64,000 nt of DNA. Source: Okibacterium fritillariae. Its GTDB lineage: Bacteria; Actinomycetota; Actinomycetes; Actinomycetales; Microbacteriaceae. The stretch is taken from the NCBI RefSeq assembly GCF_900167575.1, contig NZ_FUZP01000001.1, positions 744,001 to 808,000 on the forward strand, given 5' to 3'. The translations under genes were made by a program, and so were the position numbers. The first letter of the stretch is position 1, and each line of letters opens with the position of its first letter. Shown here piece after piece: positions 38,948 through 47,279 of this stretch. The notes under the pieces are model-generated. The model saw only the letters and a program-made list of their open reading frames with translations. It made no database searches and had not been told where the DNA came from.

Positions 38948-39008
38948 GAGGGTTCCTTCTGACGTTAGGGCGGCCGAGGTGCCGCAGTCCAGAAGGTAGG
39001 GAGGCTGC

Positions 39009-39083
39009 CTATGGCCGACCACGCCGATCCCTATGCACTTTCTATGTGGGCGAGCATCCGGTTGGTTCATAGACCGCTCATAG
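39009..39083. promoter_or_regulatory. CTATG direct-repeat array (putative OmpR-type response-regulator site)
   Basis: CTATG occurs at 39009, 39031 and 39042; the last two have an 11-bp period. CATAG, its complement, occurs at 39068 and 39079, again with an 11-bp period. The array lies between the permease gene and the response-regulator gene. Direct repeats with 11-bp spacing are the normal target of OmpR/PhoB-type dimers. Confidence 0.65.
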
Positions 39084-39105
39084 GAACATGTCCATACTGA
39101 GAAAT

Positions 39106-39861
39106 GTGAGTAACACACCCTTCGCTTCGAGCGCCCACCGCACCGCCCTCACCCGCGCCGACGGGTCACCCGTGCGCGTGCTCGTCGTCGACGACGAGGC
39201 CACCCTCACCGATCTGCTCAAGATGGCCCTGCGCTACGAGGGCTGGGAGGTGCGCACCGCCGCCACCGGTCAGGCCGCGCTCGCCGCCGCGCGCGATTTC
39301 CGCCCCGACGCCGTCGTGCTCGACATCATGCTGCCCGACCTCGATGGCCTGCAGATCCTCAGTCGCCTGCGCGCCAACGGCGACGACATGCCCGTGCTCT
39401 TCCTCACGGCCAAGGACTCCCTCGACGACCGCATCGCGGGGCTCACCGCGGGCGGCGACGACTATGTCACCAAGCCGTTCAGCCTCGAGGAACTCGTCGC
39501 GCGCCTGCGCGGCCTGATCCGCCGGTCGACCCTTCTCGCCGTGGACAACGACGGCCCCACCGTGCAGGTCGGCGACCTCACCCTCAACGAGGACAGCCAC
39601 GAGGTCTACCGCGACGGCACCGCCATCGAGCTGACGGCCACCGAGTTCGAGCTGCTGCGCTACCTGATGCGCAACCCGCGCCGCGTGCTCTCGAAGAGCC
39701 AGATCCTCGACCGGGTGTGGAGCTACGACTTCGGCGGCAAGGCCAGCGTCGTCGAGATCTACATCTCCTATCTGCGTAAGAAGATCGACGCCGGGCGCCC
39801 CGCCATGATCCACACCATCCGCGGCGTCGGCTACATGATCAAACCGGCGGATGGCGCGTGA
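39106..39861 (+). CDS. OmpR-type response regulator
   Basis: A 251-residue regulator. The receiver has VLVVDDEATL, phospho-acceptor D73 in VVLDIMLPDLDG, and K in YVTKPFSLEEL. The C-terminal winged helix has LTATEFELLRYLMRNPRRVLSKSQILDRVW and VVEIYISYLRKKID. The start is set at the GTG at 39106, 7 bases after a CATACT -10; an ATG at 39088 would add 6 residues. It overlaps the kinase gene by GTGA. It should control the divergent ABC transporter. Confidence 0.92.
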   Translation: MSNTPFASSAHRTALTRADGSPVRVLVVDDEATLTDLLKMALRYEGWEVRTAATGQAALAAARDFRPDAVVLDIMLPDLDGLQILSRLRANGDDMPVLFLTAKDSLDDRIAGLTAGGDDYVTKPFSLEELVARLRGLIRRSTLLAVDNDGPTVQVGDLTLNEDSHEVYRDGTAIELTATEFELLRYLMRNPRRVLSKSQILDRVWSYDFGGKASVVEIYISYLRKKIDAGRPAMIHTIRGVGYMIKPADGA

Positions 39862-41507
39862 CAACGCCCCCCGCGACGCCCGCGTCGCCGCCCCCGCCTC
39901 GCCCTGACGCGCCCACGACGGCCGATGCGTCTGCGCGACGGGCGCCGTCGGGCGAACCCGGCGAGGCGACGGCTACGCGCCCCGCTTTCTGGCGCCGCGC
40001 ACTCGGCCTGCCCTGGACCCTGCGCCGCCAGCTCACGGTCGCGGTCATCGCGCTGCTCGCCATCGCCAGCTTGATCGTGGGCTTCGCCACCGTGCTCTCG
40101 ACCCAGTCCCTTCTGATCGCGGGCGTCGACAACCAGCTGCGCGAGGTCGTGAGCCGCGGCGGTGCGACATCGTCCGGCTCCGAACCCGGAACGGGCTCGA
40201 CGAACTCCGATACCTACTCCACGCCCCCCGGTTTCATCCAGCGCCCCGGCTATTCGCAGGGTTTCATCGGCGCCATCTACCGCAACGGCTCGCTCATCGA
40301 CGCCGGCTACGTGGCGCACGGCGCGGCCTACACGCTGCCGGCCGCCCAAGGCCGGGCGCTCGCCGCCTATGCCGCCGAGGTCGATGCGGCGTCGACCGGC
40401 ACGCCCGGTTACGACGGCGTCATCCAGATCGAGCGCCCGCGCACCGTCAGCCTCGGCGGCGAGTTCGGCGACTACCGCATGGTCGTGGTGCCCACGCCCT
40501 ACGGCGACTACATCTTCGGCCTGCCCCTCGACGAGGTCGACGCCACGGTCTCGCAACAGGTGCTCATCGTGCTGCTCATCTCCCTCTTCGGCGCCGCGCT
40601 GGCCGGGCTCGTGGCCTGGCTGATCGTGCGCCTGTCGTTGCGCCCGCTCGACCGGGTCGCCGCCACCGCCGCGGCCGTGTCGCAGATGCCGCTCGACCGG
40701 GGCGAGGTCGCGCTGGGCGTGCGCGTGGCCGACGCCGATGCCGACCCCCGCACCGAGGTGGGCCGCGTCGGTTCCTCCATCAACCGGATGCTCGGGCACG
40801 TCGGTTCGGCGCTCACCGCCCGTCAGGCCTCCGAGAGCAAGGTGCGGCAATTCGTGTCGGATGCTTCGCACGAACTCCGCACGCCGCTCGCCTCCATTCG
40901 CGGATACTCCGAGCTCGCCACCCGGCACAGCGACGCCCTGCCCGACGACGTCAACTACTCGCTCGGCCGCATCCAGTCGGAGTCCGGCCGCATGACCACC
41001 ATCGTCGAGGACCTGCTGCTACTTGCCCGCCTCGACGAGGGACGCGAGCTCGACCGTGCACCCGTCGACCTGACCGACCTGCTCATCCACACCGTCAATG
41101 ACGCGCACGCCGCCGCGCCCGACCACGTGTTCGAGCTCGACATCCCCGACGAGCCCATCACCGTGGTTGGGGATGCCCCGCGCCTGCACCAGGTCGTGGC
41201 GAACCTGTTGGGCAACGCGCGCGTGCACACGCCGGCCGGCACGACGGTGACGGCATCGTTGGCGCTCGGCGAGGCATCCACGGCCGTCATCGAGATCTCG
41301 GACGACGGCCCGGGCATCGACCCCGAGCTGACGCCCCGCCTGTTCGAACGCTTCACGCGCGGCGACGACTCCCGCTCGCGTGCCACGGGGTCGACGGGCC
41401 TCGGACTCGCCATCGTGCACGGCGTCGTGCAGGCGCACGGCGGAACGGTGACGGCCGAGAGCCGGCCGGGTCGCACGGTGTTCCGCGTCACGCTGCCGCT
41501 CGCCTGA
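39858..41507 (+). CDS. Two-component sensor histidine kinase
   Basis: A 549-residue membrane kinase. The cytoplasmic N-terminal tail (about 50 residues) is Pro/Ala-rich. Spans at about 58–80 and 234–256 enclose an extracellular sensor of roughly 150 residues. Next come a HAMP region (LRPLDRVAATAAAVSQMPLDRG), HisKA (SDASHELRTPLASIRGY) and HATPase (NLLGNARVHTPAGT, ISDDGPGIDPELTPRLFERFTRGDD, TGLGLAIVHGVVQAHGG). It forms an operon with the response regulator. The signal may relate to the substrate of the divergent ABC transporter. Confidence 0.92.
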   Translation: MTTPPATPASPPPPRPDAPTTADASARRAPSGEPGEATATRPAFWRRALGLPWTLRRQLTVAVIALLAIASLIVGFATVLSTQSLLIAGVDNQLREVVSRGGATSSGSEPGTGSTNSDTYSTPPGFIQRPGYSQGFIGAIYRNGSLIDAGYVAHGAAYTLPAAQGRALAAYAAEVDAASTGTPGYDGVIQIERPRTVSLGGEFGDYRMVVVPTPYGDYIFGLPLDEVDATVSQQVLIVLLISLFGAALAGLVAWLIVRLSLRPLDRVAATAAAVSQMPLDRGEVALGVRVADADADPRTEVGRVGSSINRMLGHVGSALTARQASESKVRQFVSDASHELRTPLASIRGYSELATRHSDALPDDVNYSLGRIQSESGRMTTIVEDLLLLARLDEGRELDRAPVDLTDLLIHTVNDAHAAAPDHVFELDIPDEPITVVGDAPRLHQVVANLLGNARVHTPAGTTVTASLALGEASTAVIEISDDGPGIDPELTPRLFERFTRGDDSRSRATGSTGLGLAIVHGVVQAHGGTVTAESRPGRTVFRVTLPLA

Positions 41508-41617
41508 CGACCTCGTGCGCGACGGCGCGGGGCGGGCGCCAGAGCGTGTCGCGCCGGGCATCCCTCGCCCGACCCGGTTCACCGGCCGGGCTCGCCGAAC
41601 GGATGTCGCGGCCGGAC

Positions 41618-41646
41618 TTGCGCCGCGGCATCCCCTCGCGTACTCT
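41618..41646 (+). promoter_or_regulatory. rplJ–rplL promoter
   Basis: TTGCGC (41618–41623) and TACTCT (41641–41646) separated by 17 bases. Transcription would begin near 41653, at the 5' end of the L10 leader. Confidence 0.7.
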
Positions 41647-41652
41647 GATCCA

Positions 41653-41806
41653 GGACCAAAGACCGCTGGTTATCCGAGTGCAGAAATGCACGACGAACTA
41701 AGGCTCTCTCACGAGAACGCCCGCGCAGGTGATTCGAAGTTTTCGATGGTTCGGGTTTTTCCCGAGATCATCATTCTGCTCCGAGCGCTTGCGCCGGAGC
41801 TTTTTT
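41653..41806 (+). ncRNA. Ribosomal protein L10 leader with attenuator
   Basis: The 5' part contains AAAGACCGCTGGTTATC and the 3' part CCCGCGCAGGTGA, which I recognise as the conserved L10(L12)4-binding elements of rplJ leaders. A hairpin GCTCCGAGCGC/GCGCCGGAGC (41778–41800) with six T (41801–41806) is the attenuator. Excess L10–L12 complex would favour termination. Confidence 0.8.
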
Positions 41807-41894
41807 CATGTGCGGGTGTGACTCCAACAGAGTTGCCGGTGGCCTGGTCACGTAACGCTCACCGCGTTACGGAACTAATACATAAGGAGTGGCC

Positions 41895-42410
41895 ATGGCG
41901 AACAAGGAAGCCTCGGTTGCCGAACTCACGGAGAAATTCCAGAGCTCGACTGCCGTTCTGCTGACCGAGTACCGCGGTCTCACTGTTGCTCAGCTCAAGA
42001 CGCTGCGCAAGTCCATCAGTGAGGACGCAACCTTTGCCGTGGTAAAGAACACGCTGACCAAGATTGCGGCGAACAACGCTGGCATCTCGTCGTTCGACGA
42101 CGAGCTCGCCGGTCCGTCCGCCATCGCATTCGTTCACGGTGACCCGGTCGCCGTTGCGAAGGGTCTGCGCGACTTTGCCAAGGCAAACCCTCTCCTGGTG
42201 GTCAAGGGCGGTTACTTCGACGGTAACCCGCTGTCCGCCGCAGAGGTAGGCAAGCTCGCCGACCTCGAGTCCCGTGAAGTTCTGCTCGGCAAGCTTGCCG
42301 GCGCCTTCAAGGCCTCGCTGTTCGGAGCCGCATATCTGTTCAACGCACCGCTGGCCAAGGCCGTTCGCACGGTCGACGCGCTGCGTGAGAAGCAGGAGTC
42401 CGCGTCCTAG
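41895..42410 (+). CDS. rplJ: 50S ribosomal protein L10
   Basis: A 171-residue L10 of the stalk base. The N-terminal rRNA-binding domain has [37 protein letters not shown] and [15 protein letters not shown]; the C-terminal helix that carries L12 dimers ([34 protein letters not shown]) is intact. The ATG at 41895 with AAGGAG is chosen over the one two codons upstream. Confidence 0.98.
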   Translation: MANKEASVAELTEKFQSSTAVLLTEYRGLTVAQLKTLRKSISEDATFAVVKNTLTKIAANNAGISSFDDELAGPSAIAFVHGDPVAVAKGLRDFAKANPLLVVKGGYFDGNPLSAAEVGKLADLESREVLLGKLAGAFKASLFGAAYLFNAPLAKAVRTVDALREKQESAS

Positions 42411-42461
42411 GTTTCGCCTAGACACGCGGTTGAGTACATAAAAGACAAAGGGAGAAATATC

Positions 42462-42845
42462 ATGGCAAAGCTGTCAACTGAAGAGCTGCTCGAGCAGTTC
42501 AAGGGCCTGACCCTCATCGAGCTCTCCGAGTTCGTCAAGGCATTCGAGGAGACCTTCGAGGTCACCGCGGCTGCCCCCGTCGCCGTTGCTGGTCCGGCTG
42601 CTGCCGGTGCCGCTGCTGAAGAGGTCGAAGAGAAGGACTCCTTCGACGTCGTTCTCGAGTCGGTCGGCGACAAGAAGATCCAGGTCATCAAGGTTGTGCG
42701 CGAGCTCACCAGCCTCGGCCTCGGCGAGGCCAAGGCCGTCGTCGACGGAGCCCCCAAGGCTGTCCTCGAAGGCGCGACCAAGGAAGCTGCCGAGAAGGCA
42801 AAGGCTTCGCTCGAAGAGGCCGGCGCAACCGTTACCCTCAAGTAA
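42462..42845 (+). CDS. rplL: 50S ribosomal protein L7/L12
   Basis: A 127-residue stalk protein: N-terminal dimerisation and L10-binding helices, an Ala/Val/Pro hinge ([19 protein letters not shown]), and the factor-binding domain ([44 protein letters not shown]). Strong GGGAG ribosome site. The codon use is the most biased in the window, as expected for a highly expressed gene. Confidence 0.98.
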   Translation: MAKLSTEELLEQFKGLTLIELSEFVKAFEETFEVTAAAPVAVAGPAAAGAAAEEVEEKDSFDVVLESVGDKKIQVIKVVRELTSLGLGEAKAVVDGAPKAVLEGATKEAAEKAKASLEEAGATVTLK

Positions 42846-42912
42846 TCAGGGCCCGAGAGGGCCTCTTACTCGGGTTCGGTCGGGTGGCTTCGGACATCCG
42901 CTCGTCTCAGTT

Positions 42913-42948
42913 CGACAGGCGTCATCCCACACGGGGTGGCGCCTGTCG
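42913..42948 (+). terminator. Terminator after rplL
   Basis: CGACAGGCG pairs with CGCCTGTCG, extended by CATCCC/GGGGTG after one mismatch, followed by GCGTTT. Confidence 0.75.
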
Positions 42949-43001
42949 GCGTTTCCGGATGCATGAGCCCGAGGGTTCGCCGACAGAGGAGCGGCATAAT
43001 G

Positions 43002-43024
43002 CATAGCCAAGCTATGTATATAAT
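43002..43024 (+). promoter_or_regulatory. MarR operator and leaderless promoter
   Basis: The palindrome CATAGCCAAGCTATG (43002–43016) ends 2 bases before a perfect TATAAT (43019–43024). The ATG comes 6 bases later. Repressor binding here would cover the spacer of the promoter. Confidence 0.75.
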
Positions 43025-43030
43025 TGAGTA

Positions 43031-43519
43031 ATGCTTACCGTAGATCAGAAGGCAGAGCCGGGAGTCTCCGCCGAACAGCTACCCCTCCTCCTCGGCGATC
43101 TCGTGACCGTCGCCAACCGCCTCACCCGCCTCGCCGCCCAGTCCACCGAGAGCGCAGAATCGCCCGCCGTGTGGCGCACGCTCTCGACGCTCGTCTCGCT
43201 CGGCCCCGTGCGTCTCGGAGAGCTCGCCCGCCAGAGCCGGGTGTCGCAGCCCACGATGACGAAGATCATCCGCAACCTCGACCAGGTCGACTGGGTCAAG
43301 CGCATCGTCGACGTCGATGACGGGCGCGCGTGGCAGATCGCCATCACACCCAAGGGGGAGAAGGCGCTGCACGACTGGCGCGACACCCTCGCCGAAGCGC
43401 TCGTGCCGCACTTCTCCGACCTCGCAGCCGATGAACTCGAGCACCTTATCGAGGCCACGCGCATTCTGCAACAGCGCGTCGCCGTCGGCACGCTCCTCTC
43501 CAAACGGGACGACGCCTGA
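43031..43519 (+). CDS. MarR-family transcriptional regulator
   Basis: A 162-residue winged-helix regulator: VRLGELARQSRVSQPTMTKIIRNLDQVDWVKRIVDVDDGRAWQIAITPKGE is the DNA-binding part with its wing. Leaderless from a TATAAT 6 bases upstream. Its stop overlaps the MFS start (TGATG), so regulator and exporter form one operon under the palindrome at 43002. Confidence 0.9.
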   Translation: MLTVDQKAEPGVSAEQLPLLLGDLVTVANRLTRLAAQSTESAESPAVWRTLSTLVSLGPVRLGELARQSRVSQPTMTKIIRNLDQVDWVKRIVDVDDGRAWQIAITPKGEKALHDWRDTLAEALVPHFSDLAADELEHLIEATRILQQRVAVGTLLSKRDDA

Positions 43520-44751
43520 TGGCGGGCCACCAGAGCGCCGGCCTCGGCGCCGTTCTCAAGCAGCCCCGCTCGGTGTGGGCCGTCGCCTTCGCGAGCGTCA
43601 TCGCGTTCATGGGCATCGGCCTCGTCGACCCCATCCTGCCGGCCATCGCGGCCGACCTCGAGGCCACGCCCACCGAGGCCGAGATGCTGTTCACCAGCTA
43701 TCTCGTCGTCACCGGTGTGGCCATGTTCTTCACCAGCTGGCTGTCGAGCCGCATCGGTGCCAAGCGCACGCTGCTCATCGGTCTCGCGCTCATCGTCGCG
43801 TTCGCGCTGGCGGCCGGGCTGTCGGGCAACGTCGAATCCGTGATCGGCTTCCGCGCCGGCTGGGGTCTCGGCAACGCGCTGTTCATCTCGACCGCGCTGG
43901 CCACGATTGTGGGCGCGGCATCCGGGGGAACGTCGACCGCCATCATCCTCTATGAGGCGGCGCTTGGTCTCGGTATCGCCATCGGGCCGCTGCTCGGTGG
44001 ACTGCTCGGCTCGTGGAGCTGGCGTGGACCGTTCTTCGGCACCGCCGTGCTCATGGCGGTCGGTTTCATCGCCATCGTCGTGTTGCTGGGCAAGGAGGAG
44101 ACGAAGCCCACGCCCATCAAGCTGTCGGCCCCGTTCAAGGCGCTCGGCCGCCCCGCGCTGGCCGTGCTCGCCGCCACCGCGCTGTTCTACAACATCGCGT
44201 TCTTCGTGCTGCTGGCGTACACGCCGTTCCCGCTCGAGCTGCCCGCCCTGCAGCTGGGCTTCGTGTTCTTCGGCTGGGGCATCGGCCTGGCCGTGACGAG
44301 CGTGCTCGTCGCCCCCGTTCTCACCGCCCGGATGCCGCGCACCCGCGTGCTCTGGATGACGCTCATCCTGCTCTCGCTCGACCTCATCGCCGCCGGTCTA
44401 CTCATCGACGTCAAGGCGGGATTGATCGTGTGCGTGATCGTCGGCGGACTCATCCTCGGCATCATGAACACCGTGCTCACCGAATGCGTCATGGAGGCGA
44501 CCGACCTGCCCCGCTCGGTGGCGTCGTCGTCGTACTCGGCCGTGCGGTTCCTCGGCGGAGCCGTCGCGCCGCCCGTCGCCTCCGAGCTGGCCAAGATCTT
44601 CACGCCGTCGGTGCCGTACTACGCCGCCGCCGGCTCGGCCCTCGTGGCCATGCTGATCGTGCTGCTCGGCCGCAAAGCGCTCGCGCGCGTGAACGCGCCC
44701 ATCGAGTCGGAGCTCGAAGAAGCCGAGGCCATCGCCATCGGCGAGAGCTGA
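43519..44751 (+). CDS. MFS transporter (drug-resistance type)
   Basis: A 410-residue, 12-span major facilitator. FMGIGLVDPILPAIAADL is the DHA1-type start, and FTSWLSSRIGAKRTLLIGL the loop after TM2. The C-terminus is acidic (ELEEAEAIAIGES). It is translated from a start overlapping the MarR stop. Export of a toxic compound sensed by the regulator is likely, but the compound is unknown. Confidence 0.9.
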   Translation: MAGHQSAGLGAVLKQPRSVWAVAFASVIAFMGIGLVDPILPAIAADLEATPTEAEMLFTSYLVVTGVAMFFTSWLSSRIGAKRTLLIGLALIVAFALAAGLSGNVESVIGFRAGWGLGNALFISTALATIVGAASGGTSTAIILYEAALGLGIAIGPLLGGLLGSWSWRGPFFGTAVLMAVGFIAIVVLLGKEETKPTPIKLSAPFKALGRPALAVLAATALFYNIAFFVLLAYTPFPLELPALQLGFVFFGWGIGLAVTSVLVAPVLTARMPRTRVLWMTLILLSLDLIAAGLLIDVKAGLIVCVIVGGLILGIMNTVLTECVMEATDLPRSVASSSYSAVRFLGGAVAPPVASELAKIFTPSVPYYAAAGSALVAMLIVLLGRKALARVNAPIESELEEAEAIAIGES

Positions 44752-44767
44752 CGGATTGAGTGACATT

Positions 44768-44803
44768 AATGCGGTGCCATCCCTGCGTGGGTGGCACCGC
44801 ATT
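44768..44803 (+). terminator. Terminator of the MarR–MFS operon
   Basis: A perfect 12-bp stem AATGCGGTGCCA/TGGCACCGCATT with a 12-base loop, followed by TCTC. Confidence 0.8.
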
Positions 44804-44862
44804 TCTCGTCGTTGGACCCGCATGTGGGGCCCTGCCCCGTGCCCCGTCCTCCGAAAGGCGGA

Positions 44863-44891
44863 CTGACAGCATTCGCGGATGCCGATATGTT
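44863..44891 (+). promoter_or_regulatory. Promoter of the secreted four-cysteine peptide gene
   Basis: CTGACA (44863–44868) and TATGTT (44886–44891) separated by 17 bases, 25 bases before the ATG. Confidence 0.5.
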
Positions 44892-44916
44892 GGCTTCGAC
44901 ACAAGGAGCGTTGCAG

Positions 44917-45231
44917 ATGAAACTTTCTCGAAACCTAGCCACTCTTCCGCTTGTTGCCGCACTGACTATGACAGGGTCGAGCGTGGCGTTCGGACAATCG
45001 GCGGCCTCTCTCACGGAAACCAGCATCCCTGCTCGGCCCGCTCTCGCCATGGCCGGGGTCGCCGCCCACGCTGGCCACATCGCGAGGATGCATACGAAGC
45101 GGCAGTGTGACCGGGAGATGACGGCCGGTGCTCGATGGTGTCGAGGCCTGCGTCCCGCGCGGGCGGCCGCCGTATGCCACGCGGCGAACATGGTGCGCTA
45201 CGGCGCGTGTTTGGCTGGCGCGAATGGATGA
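44917..45231 (+). CDS. Secreted basic four-cysteine peptide, uncharacterised
   Basis: A 104-residue precursor. Residues 1–25 form a Sec signal peptide (KLSRNLATLPLVAALTMTG, cleavage near AFG-QS). The mature chain is basic. Its C-terminal 41 residues carry four Cys at 64, 75, 87 and 98, spaced 11, 12 and 11. Eleven residues equal three alpha-helical turns, so two antiparallel helices joined by two disulfides is a natural fold. AAGGAG lies 8 bases upstream. Codon use is less GC-rich than the neighbours. The gene overlaps the next by 8 bases. I recognise no family. Confidence 0.65.
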   Translation: MKLSRNLATLPLVAALTMTGSSVAFGQSAASLTETSIPARPALAMAGVAAHAGHIARMHTKRQCDREMTAGARWCRGLRPARAAAVCHAANMVRYGACLAGANG

Positions 45232-45553
45232 GCGCGGTTCGTCGGTCATTGCACGACGTGAGTTCGCGACCGATAGTAGCGCGTTGACGCTAGAGATCCT
45301 TCGTGGTGACGATGATGCGCCTGCGTTCGCGTATCGGTTCATCGGCGAGGACGGCGGTATCGTCGAGACGCTGACGACTTTCGGCGTCGATGACTTGCAG
45401 GCGTTGCTGTTTTGCGTGACCGCGGCGGGTGACTACCTTCGGCGGTTTGTGCCGTCCGCGTCGTTTGCCGACCTGGGCGTCACCGGGTTGCTGACGACCG
45501 ATCTCTCGGCCTCGACAGAATGGCGCGCCCAGGTTTCGATTCCTACTTCGTGA
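45224..45553 (+). CDS. DUF6968-like acidic protein coupled to the secreted peptide
   Basis: A 109-residue cytoplasmic acidic protein (no signal peptide). The C-terminal part FGVDDLQALLFCVTAAGDYLRR resembles the end of DUF6968 proteins (a 'VQALxxALxxxG' helix); this match is from memory and not tested. The ATG at 45224 lies inside the end of the preceding gene, so translation is coupled. Its charge is opposite to that of the secreted peptide, which would suit an immunity or chaperone partner. Confidence 0.62.
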   Translation: MDERGSSVIARREFATDSSALTLEILRGDDDAPAFAYRFIGEDGGIVETLTTFGVDDLQALLFCVTAAGDYLRRFVPSASFADLGVTGLLTTDLSASTEWRAQVSIPTS

Positions 45554-45577
45554 GATGTGCGCGCCGATGGTTCGACA

Positions 45578-46369
45578 TCAGTCTTTGACGAGGCCGCCGT
45601 CGACGACGAGGTTCTGGCCCGTGACCGAGCGGGAGAGGGGGCTCGCGAAGAAGAGGACGGCGTCGGCGAACTCGTCCGGAGTGACGACGCGGCCGAGCGG
45701 GGTGGCGGCGGCGATGGCGTCGAAGACGGCCTCGGGGGTGGCGGCGCTCGCATCGGTGGTGCGGAGGAGACCGCCCGATGCCATGTTGACGGTGATGCCG
45801 TGCGGGCCGAGATCGGCCGCAAGCGTGCGCGTGAGGGAGAGGATCGCCGCCTTCGCGGCCGTGTAGTCGTGATAGGGCACGACCGGGTTCTGGAACAGGT
45901 TCGTGCCGATGGTGATGATGCGGCCGAAGCCCGCCGCGCGCATTGCGGGCAGGGCAGCCTGCGTCGTGTTGAGGGTGGCTCGGACCGTGCCCTCGAACTG
46001 GGCGGCGAAAGCATCCCAGCCGATGGTGTCGGCCGATGCGCGGGCGTCGCCGTTGAAGGAGAAGTCGGCGAGGGCGTTGTTGACCACGGTGGTGATGGGG
46101 TGGCCGAAGTGGGCGTGCGCTGCTGCGAAGAGCGCGGCCACCTCCTCGGGGGAGGTCACGTCGGCTTGTAGCGCGACGGCACGCGGGATGCTCGAGCCGG
46201 AGTTGAGCGAGCCGGCGTTGAGCGTGTCGGCGAGGGCTTCGGCGCGGGCACGCGAGGAGCGGTAGTTGACGACGACGCGGGCGCCTTCGCGGGCGAACGC
46301 GCGGGCGATGGAGTGGCCGAGGCCGCGACCGGCGCCCGTGACGAGGACGATCTGTTCGGAGAGGAGCAT
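45578..46369 (-). CDS. SDR-family oxidoreductase (3-oxoacyl-ACP reductase-like)
   Basis: A 263-residue classical SDR: TGAGRGLG (11–18), VVNNA (95–99), Y169 and K173 in YHDYTAAKAAI. The usual catalytic Ser position holds Thr (T156 in ITIGTN), as in a known subgroup with NLFQNPVVPYHDYT. A 15-bp tandem duplication inserts five residues near 50–60. It lies 55 bases downstream of thiD on the same strand but has no known thiamine role. Confidence 0.85.
   Translation of the reverse strand: MLLSEQIVLVTGAGRGLGHSIARAFAREGARVVVNYRSSRARAEALADTLNAGSLNSGSSIPRAVALQADVTSPEEVAALFAAAHAHFGHPITTVVNNALADFSFNGDARASADTIGWDAFAAQFEGTVRATLNTTQAALPAMRAAGFGRIITIGTNLFQNPVVPYHDYTAAKAAILSLTRTLAADLGPHGITVNMASGGLLRTTDASAATPEAVFDAIAAATPLGRVVTPDEFADAVLFFASPLSRSVTGQNLVVDGGLVKD
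46194..46223. repeat. 15-bp in-frame tandem duplication inside the SDR gene
   Basis: GAGCCGGAGTTGAGC is followed directly by GAGCCGGCGTTGAGC. It adds five codons in a surface loop after the second beta strand and keeps the frame. Confidence 0.75.
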
Positions 46370-46424
46370 GAGGTTCTTTCGGGTTCGCTAGGACAGGGTG
46401 CGTGTCTGGTGTGGCGGTCAGCCG

Positions 46425-47279
46425 TTAGCGCGCAGCGCGGGAGGACGTCGCTGCGGCATCCGCCCAGAGGGAGTGGAAGTGGCTGATGGGGCCGTTGCCG
46501 CGGCCCACGCGGAGGTCGTCGGCGGAGCGGAGGCTGTCGACCAGCCAGGCCTTCGACGCGACGAGGGCGGCGACCCAGTCATCGGTGCGGGCACGCTGGG
46601 TGGCGAGGGCCGAGGAGAGCGAGCATCCCGTGCCGTGGGTGTTGCGTGTGGCCGCGCGGATGCCGGGAACCTCGGCGAGCCCGCCGGGGATGCGCCCGCG
46701 CGATGCGACGTCGACGAGGGCGTCGGGGCAGTCGTCGCCGGCCAGATGCCCGCCCTTGGCGAGCACGATCGCGCCGGAACTCTCGGAAAGGCGGCGAGCC
46801 TGGTCGAGTGCCTCCGCCCAGGTCGCCGCGGTCGGTTCGCGCACCAGCACGCCCAGTTCGCTGAGGTTCGGGGTGACGAGGTCGCAGCGCTCGATGAGTC
46901 GGCGCACGGCATCCTCGGCGCGGGCATCGAGCAGACGGTCGCCGCTCGTCGCCACCATCACGGGGTCGAGCACGACGAGGGGCGGGCGGATGCGGGCGAG
47001 CCACCCGTCGACCACCGCGACCGTCGTCGCGTCGCCCAACATGCCGATCTTGACCGCGTCGATCTCGACGTCGTCGCTGACCGCGTCGAGCTGTTCGCCG
47101 AGGAACGCCGCGGGCGGGGTGTGGACCGAGCGCACGCCGCAGGTGTTCTGGGCGACGAGCGCCGTGACGACGGCCATGCCGTAGCCGCCGTTGGCCGCGA
47201 TGCTCTTGAGGTCGGCCTGGATGCCGGCGCCACCGGTCGGGTCGGTGCCCGCGATGCTCAGTACGCGAGGGATGCTCAT
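46425..47279 (-). CDS. thiD: Hydroxymethylpyrimidine kinase/phosphomethylpyrimidine kinase
   Basis: A 284-residue ribokinase-fold enzyme that phosphorylates HMP and HMP-P in thiamine synthesis. Motifs: AGTDPTGGAGIQADLKS at the start, DPVMVATSG, and the anion hole NTHGTGCSLSSA. It overlaps thiE by ATGA. It is the last thi gene of the operon. Confidence 0.95.
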   Translation of the reverse strand: MSIPRVLSIAGTDPTGGAGIQADLKSIAANGGYGMAVVTALVAQNTCGVRSVHTPPAAFLGEQLDAVSDDVEIDAVKIGMLGDATTVAVVDGWLARIRPPLVVLDPVMVATSGDRLLDARAEDAVRRLIERCDLVTPNLSELGVLVREPTAATWAEALDQARRLSESSGAIVLAKGGHLAGDDCPDALVDVASRGRIPGGLAEVPGIRAATRNTHGTGCSLSSALATQRARTDDWVAALVASKAWLVDSLRSADDLRVGRGNGPISHFHSLWADAAATSSRAAR

